Source: Bradyrhizobium sp. G127 | GTDB lineage: Bacteria > Pseudomonadota > Alphaproteobacteria > Rhizobiales > Xanthobacteraceae | Assembly (NCBI RefSeq): GCF_021502575.1 | Contig: NZ_JAKFGN010000001.1 | Location: forward strand, 1,302,001 to 1,366,000 | Reading direction: 5' to 3' | DNA length: 64,000 bases | Part shown: positions 41,410-51,011 of the stretch, piece by piece | How positions within the stretch are numbered: the stretch's first letter is position 1 | Layout of the letters: each line of letters starts with the position of its first letter | Position numbers and translations under genes: made by a program | The notes under the pieces: generated by a model | What the model was told of the DNA's origin: nothing | What the model saw: the letters and a program-made list of their open reading frames with translations, nothing else | Database searches by the model: none

Positions 41410-42513
41410 ATGCATGTGGCGTGTTCGCGGCGACAGGCGCTCGCAATTCTCGCTGGCGCAGGTGTTGCATCTCAAAGTGCAATTTCATTTGCGGTAGCTG
41501 ATGAAAGTCTTGGCGCGATTGCTGCATCAAGCGGCTTCGTCTTTGGTGCCGCTGCGGGACCGGTCATTGATAAGGATGTCGCATATCGCGAGCTTTATGC
41601 GAAACATGCGAAGATCGTGACGACGGACGTCGCCATGAAAATGGGCACGATCGCGCCGCAATCGGATATCAGGCGCTTCGAAAGCGCAGATCGATTGCTG
41701 CAATTCTGTGCAAGCAACAAGATTCCCATGCGTGGTCATTGCCTCATTTGGAACGAGTGGGTTCCAGCATGGGTGAGGAACCTGAGCGTTGCGGAACGAC
41801 AAAAATTTTTCGATAGCTATATCGAGGAAGTGGTCGGCCGATATGCGGGAAAATTGCAGTCTTGGGACATTGTCAATGAACCGTTCTGGCCCGGACACAA
41901 GGCACCAGGTGGATATCGACTGGGGCCTTGGTACGAAGCCTTTGGAACAGACTATATCCGGCGCGCGTTCGAACGTGCCGCAATGGTCGATAAAACGGCG
42001 AAGTTCGTACTCAACGAAGCGCAAACTGAAAGAGACGACGATGTGGGCCGCGCTGTTCGCAGCGGCTTGTTGCGGCTCGTCGATGAGCTGAAGGATGCCG
42101 ATGTGCGACTGGATGCGGTCGGCTTACAAGGGCATCTTCAACCGCGTTATCCGCACGATTCCGGGCGATTTGCTGAGTTTGTCCATGCTTTGGCCGAGCG
42201 AAAAGTGGACATCTACATCACGGAATTCGATGTTCGTGATGATACATTCCCGGATGATATTCCCAGCCGTGACGCGATGATCGCGGAGACCGCCGAAAAA
42301 TTTCTCAATACCACGTTGCGCATTCCCGCAGTCAAGATGGTCATCGCCTGGGAGCTTGCCGACAACTATTCATTCTATACGGATGCTGCCAAGAAAAAGA
42401 ATCCGCTTGCGGACCGGCTTCCCCGGCCACTACCGTTCGACGATGCCATGCAAAAGAAGCCGCTTTGGTTTGCCATGGCGCGAGCGTTTCGAAACAACGC
42501 CAGAAAGACATGA
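41410..42513 (+). CDS. Secreted GH10 glycanase (endo-1,4-beta-xylanase family)
   Basis: A GH10 beta-glycanase of 367 residues. The acid/base E157 is in WDIVNEPFW and the nucleophile E272 is in YITEFDVRDD; the substrate-binding RGHCLIWNEWVP is present. The N-terminus (CSRRQALAILAGAG) is a twin-arginine-type signal, so it is exported folded. Being inside an exopolysaccharide locus, it more likely trims the organism's own polymer than plant xylan. It is the only plus-strand gene among minus-strand neighbours. Confidence 0.88.
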   Translation: MHVACSRRQALAILAGAGVASQSAISFAVADESLGAIAASSGFVFGAAAGPVIDKDVAYRELYAKHAKIVTTDVAMKMGTIAPQSDIRRFESADRLLQFCASNKIPMRGHCLIWNEWVPAWVRNLSVAERQKFFDSYIEEVVGRYAGKLQSWDIVNEPFWPGHKAPGGYRLGPWYEAFGTDYIRRAFERAAMVDKTAKFVLNEAQTERDDDVGRAVRSGLLRLVDELKDADVRLDAVGLQGHLQPRYPHDSGRFAEFVHALAERKVDIYITEFDVRDDTFPDDIPSRDAMIAETAEKFLNTTLRIPAVKMVIAWELADNYSFYTDAAKKKNPLADRLPRPLPFDDAMQKKPLWFAMARAFRNNARKT

Positions 42514-42531
42514 CGGGTTTGCTGGTGTTCA

Positions 42532-43968
42532 TCACCCCGATTGCTGGAGGCGGGCGCGCCGCAGCCTGAAGATAGACGGCACATAGAGCACGGCGAGTGT
42601 TGTCATATAGATTGCCGCGCCGGCGGCGATATGTGCGACCAGCGCCACGAAATTCGCAGCATCGGGCAAGGCATTCAGCAACACGCCCATGGCTATCGTG
42701 GCGATCGTTATGCGGATGAGGTGGCTCAGTGGCAATGTCAGCCCGAATCTTGAGAAGCCGATCGTAAAACTCGCGATGGCCGCGGCGGAAGCGGCTATGA
42801 CCGTCGCAACAGCGCCTCCAACGATGCCCCAGTACCAGATGCAGGCGAAGCTCAGCACGACGGTCACCGCCGCATCGATACTCGCGACCACGATCAGCAG
42901 GCGAGTGCGGCTGTGCAGGAGAAATATCTGATCACCGAAATGAGCACGCAGGTTGCGGATGGCACCGGCCAGTACGGACAGCGGTAAAATGGAAAGGGTC
43001 ACCGGCTGGAAGGGCGCAGCGATCAGCAGATGGACGATCTCGGTTCGCAGCATGAAAATTCCGACGATGCTTGGCGCGAGAATGGCGACCAGAAGTGCGC
43101 TGTTGTCGGCAAGCTGTCGCATCGCGGCAGCGTTGCCGCCGTCCTCCATGCGTTTGACAGCGATCGGGAAAGCAGCCGCGGTGACCAGCATCGCCGCAAC
43201 AGCGGCAGCTCGCTGGCCGAGGCCGTAGCCGACGGCGAACAGGCCGGCCGCGGCGATGCCCAGTATGTCGTTGACGATGAAACGCGAGGCATTGAGGCCG
43301 ACCCAGCCGAGCGCGCCGCCGATGATGATCGGGATGCCATAATGCAGAGCGTGATTGATGATGGCGCGGTCGATCGGCCACAGGCGCCAGCCATGAGCGA
43401 TGCGCGGCAGCACGACGAGCGTAGCGAACAATTGTGCAGCCGCATAGCCAGCCAAGGGCCACTCAGGGCTCTGACCGAGAATCTTGATCATGATCAGGCC
43501 GATGATGAAGCCAATCGCGGGGCCTGCGACCTGCTGGATCGAGTAGATGCCGATCTGCTGCTGCACGCGGGCACGTTCGCCAATATAGAGGTTAAGCGAG
43601 CGGGTCATGACGTAGGCGACGGTCGCAGCGAGCAGCCCGGTATTAGCATCTGGCGCAATCACCAGAAGAAGAATGCCGATGATGGCGAGGCTTTGGACGA
43701 CGACAGAGATGAACAGGATCGCATTTTCCGTCCGATAAAATCGCTTGGCGTCGTCGCCGTTCTGGAATCGGCCGAAGAAACGCAGCACGTATTGTGACCA
43801 CCAGGCAAGAAAGCCGATTTGTAAGAGTTCGTGCGTGGCGGTTACGAGCGTGATAACGCCGAACGTGTGTTCGCTGACGACATGGGTCCAGACGATCATG
43901 GCGATCAACTGGAACAGCGGGCCGACGACCTGAGCCGGCATGTAGAGAAGGGTGTGGCGCAACAACAT
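42532..43968 (-). CDS. Polysaccharide flippase, Wzx-type
   Basis: Likely moves the lipid-linked repeat unit across the inner membrane. The 478 residues form about twelve to fourteen helices, starting MLLRHTLLYMPAQVVGPLFQL, with the pattern of the MATE/PST flippase family (oligosaccharide flippase). It has no enzymatic motif. It follows the acyltransferase gene by two bases in the same direction, and all neighbours are polysaccharide genes. Confidence 0.85.
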   Translation of the reverse strand: MLLRHTLLYMPAQVVGPLFQLIAMIVWTHVVSEHTFGVITLVTATHELLQIGFLAWWSQYVLRFFGRFQNGDDAKRFYRTENAILFISVVVQSLAIIGILLLVIAPDANTGLLAATVAYVMTRSLNLYIGERARVQQQIGIYSIQQVAGPAIGFIIGLIMIKILGQSPEWPLAGYAAAQLFATLVVLPRIAHGWRLWPIDRAIINHALHYGIPIIIGGALGWVGLNASRFIVNDILGIAAAGLFAVGYGLGQRAAAVAAMLVTAAAFPIAVKRMEDGGNAAAMRQLADNSALLVAILAPSIVGIFMLRTEIVHLLIAAPFQPVTLSILPLSVLAGAIRNLRAHFGDQIFLLHSRTRLLIVVASIDAAVTVVLSFACIWYWGIVGGAVATVIAASAAAIASFTIGFSRFGLTLPLSHLIRITIATIAMGVLLNALPDAANFVALVAHIAAGAAIYMTTLAVLYVPSIFRLRRARLQQSG

Positions 43969-43970
43969 GA

Positions 43971-45023
43971 TCAGGCTCCCAGCCGGCGCGAAAGACTGGA
44001 AGGTGCGATCCGCCGTACAGCCAACAAGGCTACAATGCTGGCGACAGCGGTCACCGAATAGGTGATTGCAAATTCAGCCACAGCGCCGGATGCATGCAAA
44101 GACGCGTGGTCACGGAGCATCATGACAGCAAAGATATGCCAAAGGTAGATGAAATAGCTGCCGGATCCGATGGTGGCCAGGAATGGTAGCTGTGGATGAA
44201 GGACAAACAGCAGGATGCAGAACAGCGCCGCGTAGCCAAAAAAGGCAACCGAGTCGTAGTCCGCGGCATCGCCGATGCCGAATAGCCGCACCGACGCGTA
44301 TATAATGTAGGCAGCCAAGGCGGAACCAGTGATCGTGAGGCGCATGTCGCGAAGCGCCAGACCGGTCTCTGAGCTTCCGACGAGAGCGCCGAGGGCCGCA
44401 AAGCAGAACCAGAACGGAATATCGCGCAGGCGGACCTCCTGAATGATCGAATCTGCGTAGCCTGACCGGGTCAGGAGAGGGTCGATGTAACTCCCGGCGA
44501 TCAGGCCGAACGCAATCGAGAGTGCAAGGAGAACGACGAGTCTGCGGGGGAAGGACGCACCGCTGTCCGCGATGCGAAAAATTAACCACAAGCCGACGGT
44601 GCAGCCGATATAGACGAAGACATAATAATAGACGAACACATAGGCGAGAATGAAGCGTGCAATTGTCGTCGTAACACGGTGGTCCATCGCTGGATTATGC
44701 ATCGCCATATAAAGATAGGCTGCGACGAAGGCGATGGCGTACGGCACAAGTGCCGTCTTGATCCGCTTCCATAAGGCAACCCGTCCAGAGAGAGCGGTAA
44801 GATAGCCCGACGCGAAAAGAAAGATCGGCACGCAGGGCCGCAGCATCGCGTCCGCCAATTTCTGCCAGGAAGGATCGAGCGGCTGGGGCAGCGAGTGAAT
44901 TCCAATCACCATGAGAATGGCAACTCCGCGCATGGTGTCGATACCAGCGTCGCGGCCGACCACCTGCGCGTGTGTGTTCCGCTCCGGAATCCAACCCGTG
45001 TCAGTGCGTGCTGCTATCGTCAT
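43971..45023 (-). CDS. Acyltransferase 3 family membrane protein
   Basis: The 350 residues have about ten transmembrane helices and the OafA/acyltransferase-3 signature: DAGIDTMRGVAILMVIGIHS (catalytic-type histidine at the end of the first helix) and RPCVPIFLFASGYL. It probably O-acylates the repeat unit. Its start overlaps the stop of the next acyltransferase gene by four bases. Confidence 0.88.
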   Translation of the reverse strand: MTIAARTDTGWIPERNTHAQVVGRDAGIDTMRGVAILMVIGIHSLPQPLDPSWQKLADAMLRPCVPIFLFASGYLTALSGRVALWKRIKTALVPYAIAFVAAYLYMAMHNPAMDHRVTTTIARFILAYVFVYYYVFVYIGCTVGLWLIFRIADSGASFPRRLVVLLALSIAFGLIAGSYIDPLLTRSGYADSIIQEVRLRDIPFWFCFAALGALVGSSETGLALRDMRLTITGSALAAYIIYASVRLFGIGDAADYDSVAFFGYAALFCILLFVLHPQLPFLATIGSGSYFIYLWHIFAVMMLRDHASLHASGAVAEFAITYSVTAVASIVALLAVRRIAPSSLSRRLGA

Positions 45024-46132
45024 CGGGCTTGCTCCGGCTGCGAGGTCACGGATACCGATAATCGTCGCGCAAAACGGCGGTCGAACACCCTGTTCAGGTA
45101 TTCCCGAGCCGGGGTTTCGAAGAAGCGATATGAAAAAATACTCGCGGCAGCGAGAAGGACGATGGCGGCAGGAAGCAGCAGCAGCTTTCCGCCGGGGATT
45201 GTCGCGAAATAGCGCCCCCCGAACGTCAATACGACGGTAGCGACCGGAATGTGCAGCATGTAGCAGGAATAAGTGTAGACAGCGGCGCTATCCAGACGGA
45301 GGCGTGTCAGCCAAGTCGACGCGCCAGATGTATCGTACAGGATCGCGAGAACGGCGATCGCATAGACTGCAACAAGAGCCGCCATGTCCGGCAACAACCA
45401 CCCAAGCATGACGAATGCAGCCAAGGCAGTCGTTAACCCGCCGGGAACCACCGGCCAGCGTGCGATCTGGTGACGGAAAAGGTAACACGCAACGCCGAGA
45501 TTAAACCCCGGAAGTGCCCTGAAGACACCGCCCTTGTTGATCCATTCCGCCCAAGGGCCGGTTCCGGCCGCGGTAGCATAGAGGCTATTTACAGCAGCAG
45601 GAATCAAGACAAGCGCCAGAACGAGCCATCGGCGTTGCGTGGTAAGGCGTGCTACGACCGGGAAAGCCAGATAACAGAACATTTCGGCGGACAACGACCA
45701 GCTCGGGAAATTGAAAGTCAGTCGCTGACCATCGAGAGCGTGCAGCAACAGAAGTTGGGCGGGGACATCGGATAGGGGATAGCGCGCGGCATTGTCGCTT
45801 CGAGCCAATCCGAAATACAGTGCGAGAGCAACGATGAGATAGAATGCGAGCGTGGCCAGATGCAGCGGATAGATCCGGGCCAACCGCCGCCAAATAAATC
45901 GTCTCGCCGCTGGAAAATCATCGACCTTGCCGAGATACTGACTCGCAATCACAAAGCCGGATACGACAAAGAAAAGATCGACGAACAAGTTGAAATGCAG
46001 GGTGTGCTCGAGCATGAACCCGCCGGCCGGAGCATCCTTCACATAGTCCGAGTAGTGCAGAACCACCACAGCGCCTGCGGCGATAATTCGCAGCGCATCT
46101 AGATGGCGCGTTGTGCTTTGCATTTCCTGCAA
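45020..46132 (-). CDS. Acyltransferase 3 family membrane protein (second copy)
   Basis: The 370 residues contain HLDALRIIAAGAVVVLHYSDY, LFVDLFFVVSGFVIASQYL and the RRLARIYPLHL segment typical of OafA/ExoZ-like acyltransferases, with about ten helices. It is clearly divergent from the adjacent acyltransferase, so the two probably attach different groups or act on different sugars. Confidence 0.88.
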   Translation of the reverse strand: MQEMQSTTRHLDALRIIAAGAVVVLHYSDYVKDAPAGGFMLEHTLHFNLFVDLFFVVSGFVIASQYLGKVDDFPAARRFIWRRLARIYPLHLATLAFYLIVALALYFGLARSDNAARYPLSDVPAQLLLLHALDGQRLTFNFPSWSLSAEMFCYLAFPVVARLTTQRRWLVLALVLIPAAVNSLYATAAGTGPWAEWINKGGVFRALPGFNLGVACYLFRHQIARWPVVPGGLTTALAAFVMLGWLLPDMAALVAVYAIAVLAILYDTSGASTWLTRLRLDSAAVYTYSCYMLHIPVATVVLTFGGRYFATIPGGKLLLLPAAIVLLAAASIFSYRFFETPAREYLNRVFDRRFARRLSVSVTSQPEQAR

Positions 46133-46210
46133 CGAATCGTTCCTGTCTGAGAATGTGAGCGAAAGAGATATGTCATCCTAAGGCGTAGTGGTGCCGTCGC
46201 TCCGCTTCAG

Positions 46211-47275
46211 TTATACGTTCGCAGGTGTCAGGCGTATCCGTTGATGGGCGATCCTTGCGACGAGCTGAATGACAGCGTTGCGATCGGATGCCGCCAGCGC
46301 GTTCCATCGCATCAGGTTCCGCGCACCGTGGATAGCGTATTGCGTTCTCCAATCGGGAATGGAGAGCGCTTTTGCTATTCTGCTCGCTGACGAAAGCGGA
46401 TCTGCGGGATCGATGAAAATTCCGGATTGGTCCAGTACCTCGTGGAAGATGGCGTCGTCCGGCGCGATGATGGGGAGACCGGCATACTGCGCCTCCAGCA
46501 GCGGCAGGCCAAGACCTTCTTCATGGGATGTGCAAATGAAGGCGTCCGCATCCTGAAGAATCTGGTTGACGCGCTCGGTCGGCTGATAGCCGTGAAGGAT
46601 CACACCGGGGCAAGTTTCAAGTGAATTCCAGTGGTCCCCCCAGCCCCGCCGTCCCACAATTTCCAGCGTTGCATTTTCGAACCCGTTCTGGCGCATGGCG
46701 CTCAGGATTTTCGCTGCGGCGACAAAGTTCTTGCGCGGCTCCACGGTTCCAAGTGCGACAAGGCGTAGAGGTGAAGCCTTTGTCGCCCTTTTAACGCGTT
46801 CATCCAACTGAAGATTGAAAACGTTTCGGACCGGCGGCCGGTAGAGCACGATCTCAGCATCGGAGCGGCAATGCCTGGTGAGCTTGCGTTTGGTATCGAG
46901 CGAATTGACCAGAAAGCGCGGATAGGTTCGCACTACGAGCCTGAACGGCTCCGCCATGTAGAGTTTGGCGCGTTGGTTGAGGTCGTCCCGCCGCGTGAGC
47001 AGGAAGACATCGTGAATGTAAGGAATCACGCGTGATGCGAACGGACGTAGCAGCGGGCTTGGCGGAAATCCGGGACACAACAGGATCGACGACGGCTGCA
47101 TGAGGCGCAACGGTAGTCCCAATGTCTGGGTCGCCATCATGCGGGCGGTTCCGTGGGCCGTCACCGGAATGACGTCGAGCGGTGCGAAGGATTCGGGAGA
47201 GAACAGATCAAGAGTGATCCGCTCCAGGCCCGTGACGTGGCGTCCAAGATGGGTGTGATCGACATAGACGGTCAT
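46211..47275 (-). CDS. Glycosyltransferase family 4 protein (exopolysaccharide)
   Basis: A 354-residue GT-B enzyme starting MTVYVDHTHLGRHVTGLERI, with the donor-domain start LVALGTVEPRKNF and the E-x7-E motif in SHEEGLGLPLLEAQYAGLPI (about 255-274). Its ATG overlaps the stop of the Wzy gene (four bases). Confidence 0.88.
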   Translation of the reverse strand: MTVYVDHTHLGRHVTGLERITLDLFSPESFAPLDVIPVTAHGTARMMATQTLGLPLRLMQPSSILLCPGFPPSPLLRPFASRVIPYIHDVFLLTRRDDLNQRAKLYMAEPFRLVVRTYPRFLVNSLDTKRKLTRHCRSDAEIVLYRPPVRNVFNLQLDERVKRATKASPLRLVALGTVEPRKNFVAAAKILSAMRQNGFENATLEIVGRRGWGDHWNSLETCPGVILHGYQPTERVNQILQDADAFICTSHEEGLGLPLLEAQYAGLPIIAPDDAIFHEVLDQSGIFIDPADPLSSASRIAKALSIPDWRTQYAIHGARNLMRWNALAASDRNAVIQLVARIAHQRIRLTPANV

Positions 47276-48702
47276 GTGAATCTAATCCCGGCGCTTGTCG
47301 GGGCATAAGCTCTGTGAGCGGAGTCCATTGCGCGCGCGAAAGGCGGTACCTCCTTCGGCAAAAGAAATGTGATGATCATGATGAATTGAGCGAGCTGGAT
47401 GTTCTTTGATGAGAAGCTCACCGAGCTTGCTGCGATCACCAGAATTAGCAGAACGATCGCCCATGCGGCGGGATTCGCGCGCTTGAGAATTTCAACGAAG
47501 AAGCCGATCATCCCGATCGTGAGCAGGGCGGTATGAACGATGCCGAACTGGACGATACAGGAAACCCAGAAGTTCTCGATTCCATAGTTGAGACCGAGTT
47601 GCGCCTGAAGCGCATTCACGCGGACCGGTTTCGGACCTATCAAAAGTTCATGCCAGTCGAAATGGGACAGCAAGTTGAAAGTGGCGACCCGCGCGAGGGC
47701 GCTCCCCTTGTCGGATGAAAACCGCAGCAGCATCTTGTCGAAGATGCCGAGATCGAATACCGCAAAGATGCCTGCTGATGCAATGAACAGCAGGCAAATG
47801 GCGCCCATCACGTGTGGCAGCGAGACTCGCTTTCCGCGCAAAATGAGAAGCAGTTCAGACGCAGCGAGAAGGCCAAGTACCGCCAGCACAGTGATGAGCG
47901 CAGTGCGCCCGCCGAACGCCATCAACGATCCGAGGCAGAATACAACGAGCGGGATCCGGAGCGGGATGGGCGGGCAAAGTGCGGGGCGCAGAACCAGCGC
48001 GAGAATGTAGGCTCCGACCAGGCCGGAGGCGGTTAGCGGATGACCGAGAAACGCGGACGAGCGCCATTCCCCAACAACCAGAATGTCGCCGAGTGTCAGG
48101 GGAATGAGCCGATGGCCGGAAAAATACTCATAGTATCCGACGCACACGTTCAGCAGGATGGTGAGGTGAGTAGCCCACACCAGCGGCTTTCTTTGTGCCG
48201 GGGTCAGTTGCCAGATAACCAGGCACAGCACGACTGGTTGCAGGAAGGTGTCGATGATGACGGTGAAGGGACGTTCCAGAACAAACATCTGGATTAGCAA
48301 AAATATCCAGCACACCATGTAGACGATAACGAGTTTTGCGCCGGACAACATCCGATCCAGATCGCCGACGGGATCTCCGTTGCGAACCAGCAGCAGACTG
48401 AAAGCGACGAACGTAAAATAGGTGGCGGGATGTAGCTTTTCATAAAAATTTCCGCCAGCGGTAAGGTAATGAATCTTCCAATTGGTCAGCATGGCCCCGG
48501 AAAGCGTGAACGTCGCAATCACAGCCAGCAGCATCAGTCCCATAATCATCAGATTGGTAAGCGATGCAGTTGTAGTGGTCGCGGGATGTTGCGAAAACGG
48601 TGGCTGGTGAAATGTAGCGGCTCTGCGCCCGCCGTGCCGCAGAAGCGGTCCGTCGATGGGAAATGCGCGGGGGGAGCCGCTCATCGGCCCGCGCACCTTC
48701 AT
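47272..48702 (-). CDS. Wzy/VpsF-type polysaccharide polymerase or ligase
   Basis: From the ATG at 48702 it has 476 residues with about eleven to twelve transmembrane helices and a large periplasmic loop containing RLIPLTLGDILVVGEWRSSAFLGHPL, where the arginine and histidine context matches the O-antigen ligase/polymerase family. The first 50 residues are polar. It probably polymerises repeat units in the periplasm. The start overlaps the Wzc gene stop (ATGA). Confidence 0.8.
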   Translation of the reverse strand: MKVRGPMSGSPRAFPIDGPLLRHGGRRAATFHQPPFSQHPATTTTASLTNLMIMGLMLLAVIATFTLSGAMLTNWKIHYLTAGGNFYEKLHPATYFTFVAFSLLLVRNGDPVGDLDRMLSGAKLVIVYMVCWIFLLIQMFVLERPFTVIIDTFLQPVVLCLVIWQLTPAQRKPLVWATHLTILLNVCVGYYEYFSGHRLIPLTLGDILVVGEWRSSAFLGHPLTASGLVGAYILALVLRPALCPPIPLRIPLVVFCLGSLMAFGGRTALITVLAVLGLLAASELLLILRGKRVSLPHVMGAICLLFIASAGIFAVFDLGIFDKMLLRFSSDKGSALARVATFNLLSHFDWHELLIGPKPVRVNALQAQLGLNYGIENFWVSCIVQFGIVHTALLTIGMIGFFVEILKRANPAAWAIVLLILVIAASSVSFSSKNIQLAQFIMIITFLLPKEVPPFARAMDSAHRAYAPTSAGIRFT

Positions 48703-51011
48703 TCCGCCGCTCCCGGAGTGAGTCCCGCAGTGCCGTAGGGCTTGAGGTAAGCCGAACTGCGATAATAGTCGTAGAATCGCAGGCGACTGAGATCGACACA
48801 TGTCAACACGGTGCCGAGAATCCGGTTATGGACTGGAGCCAGCAGGCTGATGGTATGTGAAACGACCTCCTGAGGAGTGCGGTCCCATGCCAGGGCGAGA
48901 ACAATGCTGTCGGCAAGCTCAGCCAGCGCACGGCCATCCACCAGAGGAACGAGAGGTGGTGAGTCGATAATGATCAGTTCATAACGCTGGCGCAAATGAT
49001 CGAGCAGGTCGACAATCCTCTCGGAGAACATCAATTCCGTGATGACATCGGTATTCTTCACAGGCGGCGACGGCAGAATGGAAAGTCCGGAGCTGCGATC
49101 GAGAAGGATAGCCTGCTCCGGCGGTGTCTGGCCGGTTGCGACTTCGAGGAGTCCGGCATCGGCATGGGGACAGATTGCGCGTGTCAGTTGTGGATTGCGG
49201 AGATCGCCGTCGATCAGAAGCGTTTTGATGCCAAGCGTGGCGAGCGACAACGCGAGGTTGGCCGCAAGTGTTGTTTTTCCCTCATTGTCGAGCGCGGATG
49301 TGACCAGCACAATCTTGACCGGTTGTATCCGCATGGTGCGTTGAAGCGCGAGACGAACCGAGCGGATCGCTTCCGCAAAGAACGTGCCGGGCTCGTCGAT
49401 TGCGTATCGCATCAATGGCGGCTGAAGCAGGGGTGGCAACAGTCTCGCAGTTCTTGGATCGTAACGGCCAAGCTCCTCCCGTCCCCGCTTGGCCCGCGCG
49501 GCAAGTTCGCGGATACCGATCAGCGGGACTGCTGCAAGCGCCGGCACGCCAGAGATAGCTTCAGCTTGTTCCAGCGTTTTAATGCGGCGGTCGAGATAAT
49601 CGAAGAGAAAGCCGAGAATGCTTCCGCTGCCCAGGCCGAGCATTAGCGCGAGGCCCAAAATGAGCATGGTCTTCGGTGACGAAGGCCTGATGGGGATGCT
49701 CGCGCGAGTCACCACGCGAGAATCCGGCATTTCAAGACTTTCCTGCGCGGATGTCTCCTTGTATCGCGCGAGATAGGATTCATAGAGTGTACGGTTGGCC
49801 TCTGCTTCCCGCTGCAGTTCGTGTAGTCGCACCTGTGCCTGGCCGGACAGGCTGGAGACGCCCTGAAGCTGGTCGAGGCTCTGCTGGAGCGACGCCTCCC
49901 GCGAGCGTGCGACATCATAGTCGTGCCGCGTGCTGTCCAGAATCCGGCGGATTTCCTCGTTGATGAGGCGCTGGGTGTCCTGCAACTGCGCGCGCACGTT
50001 GGCCACCAGAGGGTGGCGTGGGCCGTATTTGCTCGAGAGATCCGCTTCGTTTTTCGCGATGTCGGCGTACTGCGTTCGCAGCTTGGTGATCATGTCCGAT
50101 GTGATGGCCGCATTAATGCCGCCCGGATCGCCGCCGGACTTCGCCAGTTCCTGGACTTGATCGAATTTTGCGCGGGCTTCCGCTGTCTGCACGCGCGCGG
50201 CGATCAGTTTGTTATTGAGATCCGTGATTTGCTGGTCGTTTACGGTAACACCCTGCGATACCGCGAGGTTGTTCGAGGACCGGAAATCCTGCACGGCTTG
50301 TTCCGACGCCACCACGCGTGACTTCAATGTTTCGATCTGGCTATTGAGCCAATTCGCTGCGATCCTCGTCGCATCGTATTTGGCGCGGACCTGTTCCTCG
50401 AAGTAGCCGTCGGCGATCGCATTTGCGATCAACGCAGCCTTTCGCGGCTCTTCCGAACTGACATTAATGTCGACGAGGAACGTGGTCCCCTGCCGCGTTA
50501 CCTTCATTCGCCGCTGGAGGATTTCGACCGATCGCGCCTTTGCAGCATCCTCGGGGCTCGCGCCATCGGATGAGCCGCGGCTGCTGAACAACCGTTTGAT
50601 CGGATCGAGAAGGCCGGGGGTCGGTATGAATTCCGGATCAGTGGTCAGCTTGAGGCGTTCCACCACGCGTTGCAGAAGCGCCACCGACTGGATCAACAAG
50701 GTCTGGCTTTCGATCGTCGCGTCATCGGTTCCGAAATTCGAGAGTACCGTCTGGCTGGTGTCGACCACATTGGCTCGCCGCGGGTCGACGAGAACCGTAG
50801 ATGTCGCGGTATATAGAGTAGGGACGGCCAGGACATAGATCAGCGCGAGCGCGATCAGCGCCAAGGGGGCTGCGGCAACGACTTTCCAGCGCCTTCGCAG
50901 AATGCGCGCCATTTCCAGCAGATCAACCGTTGGCGGCTGCCATTTTCCAGCAGCCGGCCCGTTCGGCGCTTCCGGCACTTGATAGTCGTAGTCAGAATTG
51001 CGCTGTAACAT
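48699..51011 (-). CDS. Wzc-like polysaccharide copolymerase with BY-kinase domain
   Basis: Controls chain length and export. The 770 residues have a cytoplasmic N-terminus, helix 1 (about 44-62), a periplasmic Wzz domain with long coiled coils (about 65-430), helix 2 (about 450-470) and a BY-kinase domain with Walker A SALDNEGKTT, A' LLIDGDLR and B ELIIIDSPP. The C-terminus has several tyrosines (RFYDYYRSSAYLKPY), a possible autophosphorylation cluster. It overlaps the beta-barrel gene by 20 bp. Wza and Wzy genes are adjacent, as in Wzy-dependent loci. Confidence 0.92.
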   Translation of the reverse strand: MLQRNSDYDYQVPEAPNGPAAGKWQPPTVDLLEMARILRRRWKVVAAAPLALIALALIYVLAVPTLYTATSTVLVDPRRANVVDTSQTVLSNFGTDDATIESQTLLIQSVALLQRVVERLKLTTDPEFIPTPGLLDPIKRLFSSRGSSDGASPEDAAKARSVEILQRRMKVTRQGTTFLVDINVSSEEPRKAALIANAIADGYFEEQVRAKYDATRIAANWLNSQIETLKSRVVASEQAVQDFRSSNNLAVSQGVTVNDQQITDLNNKLIAARVQTAEARAKFDQVQELAKSGGDPGGINAAITSDMITKLRTQYADIAKNEADLSSKYGPRHPLVANVRAQLQDTQRLINEEIRRILDSTRHDYDVARSREASLQQSLDQLQGVSSLSGQAQVRLHELQREAEANRTLYESYLARYKETSAQESLEMPDSRVVTRASIPIRPSSPKTMLILGLALMLGLGSGSILGFLFDYLDRRIKTLEQAEAISGVPALAAVPLIGIRELAARAKRGREELGRYDPRTARLLPPLLQPPLMRYAIDEPGTFFAEAIRSVRLALQRTMRIQPVKIVLVTSALDNEGKTTLAANLALSLATLGIKTLLIDGDLRNPQLTRAICPHADAGLLEVATGQTPPEQAILLDRSSGLSILPSPPVKNTDVITELMFSERIVDLLDHLRQRYELIIIDSPPLVPLVDGRALAELADSIVLALAWDRTPQEVVSHTISLLAPVHNRILGTVLTCVDLSRLRFYDYYRSSAYLKPYGTAGLTPGAAE

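Noticed and set aside
43030-43797. 255-residue plus-strand frame opposite the Wzx gene
   Set aside because: It is an Asp/Arg/Gln-rich antisense shadow with no domain.
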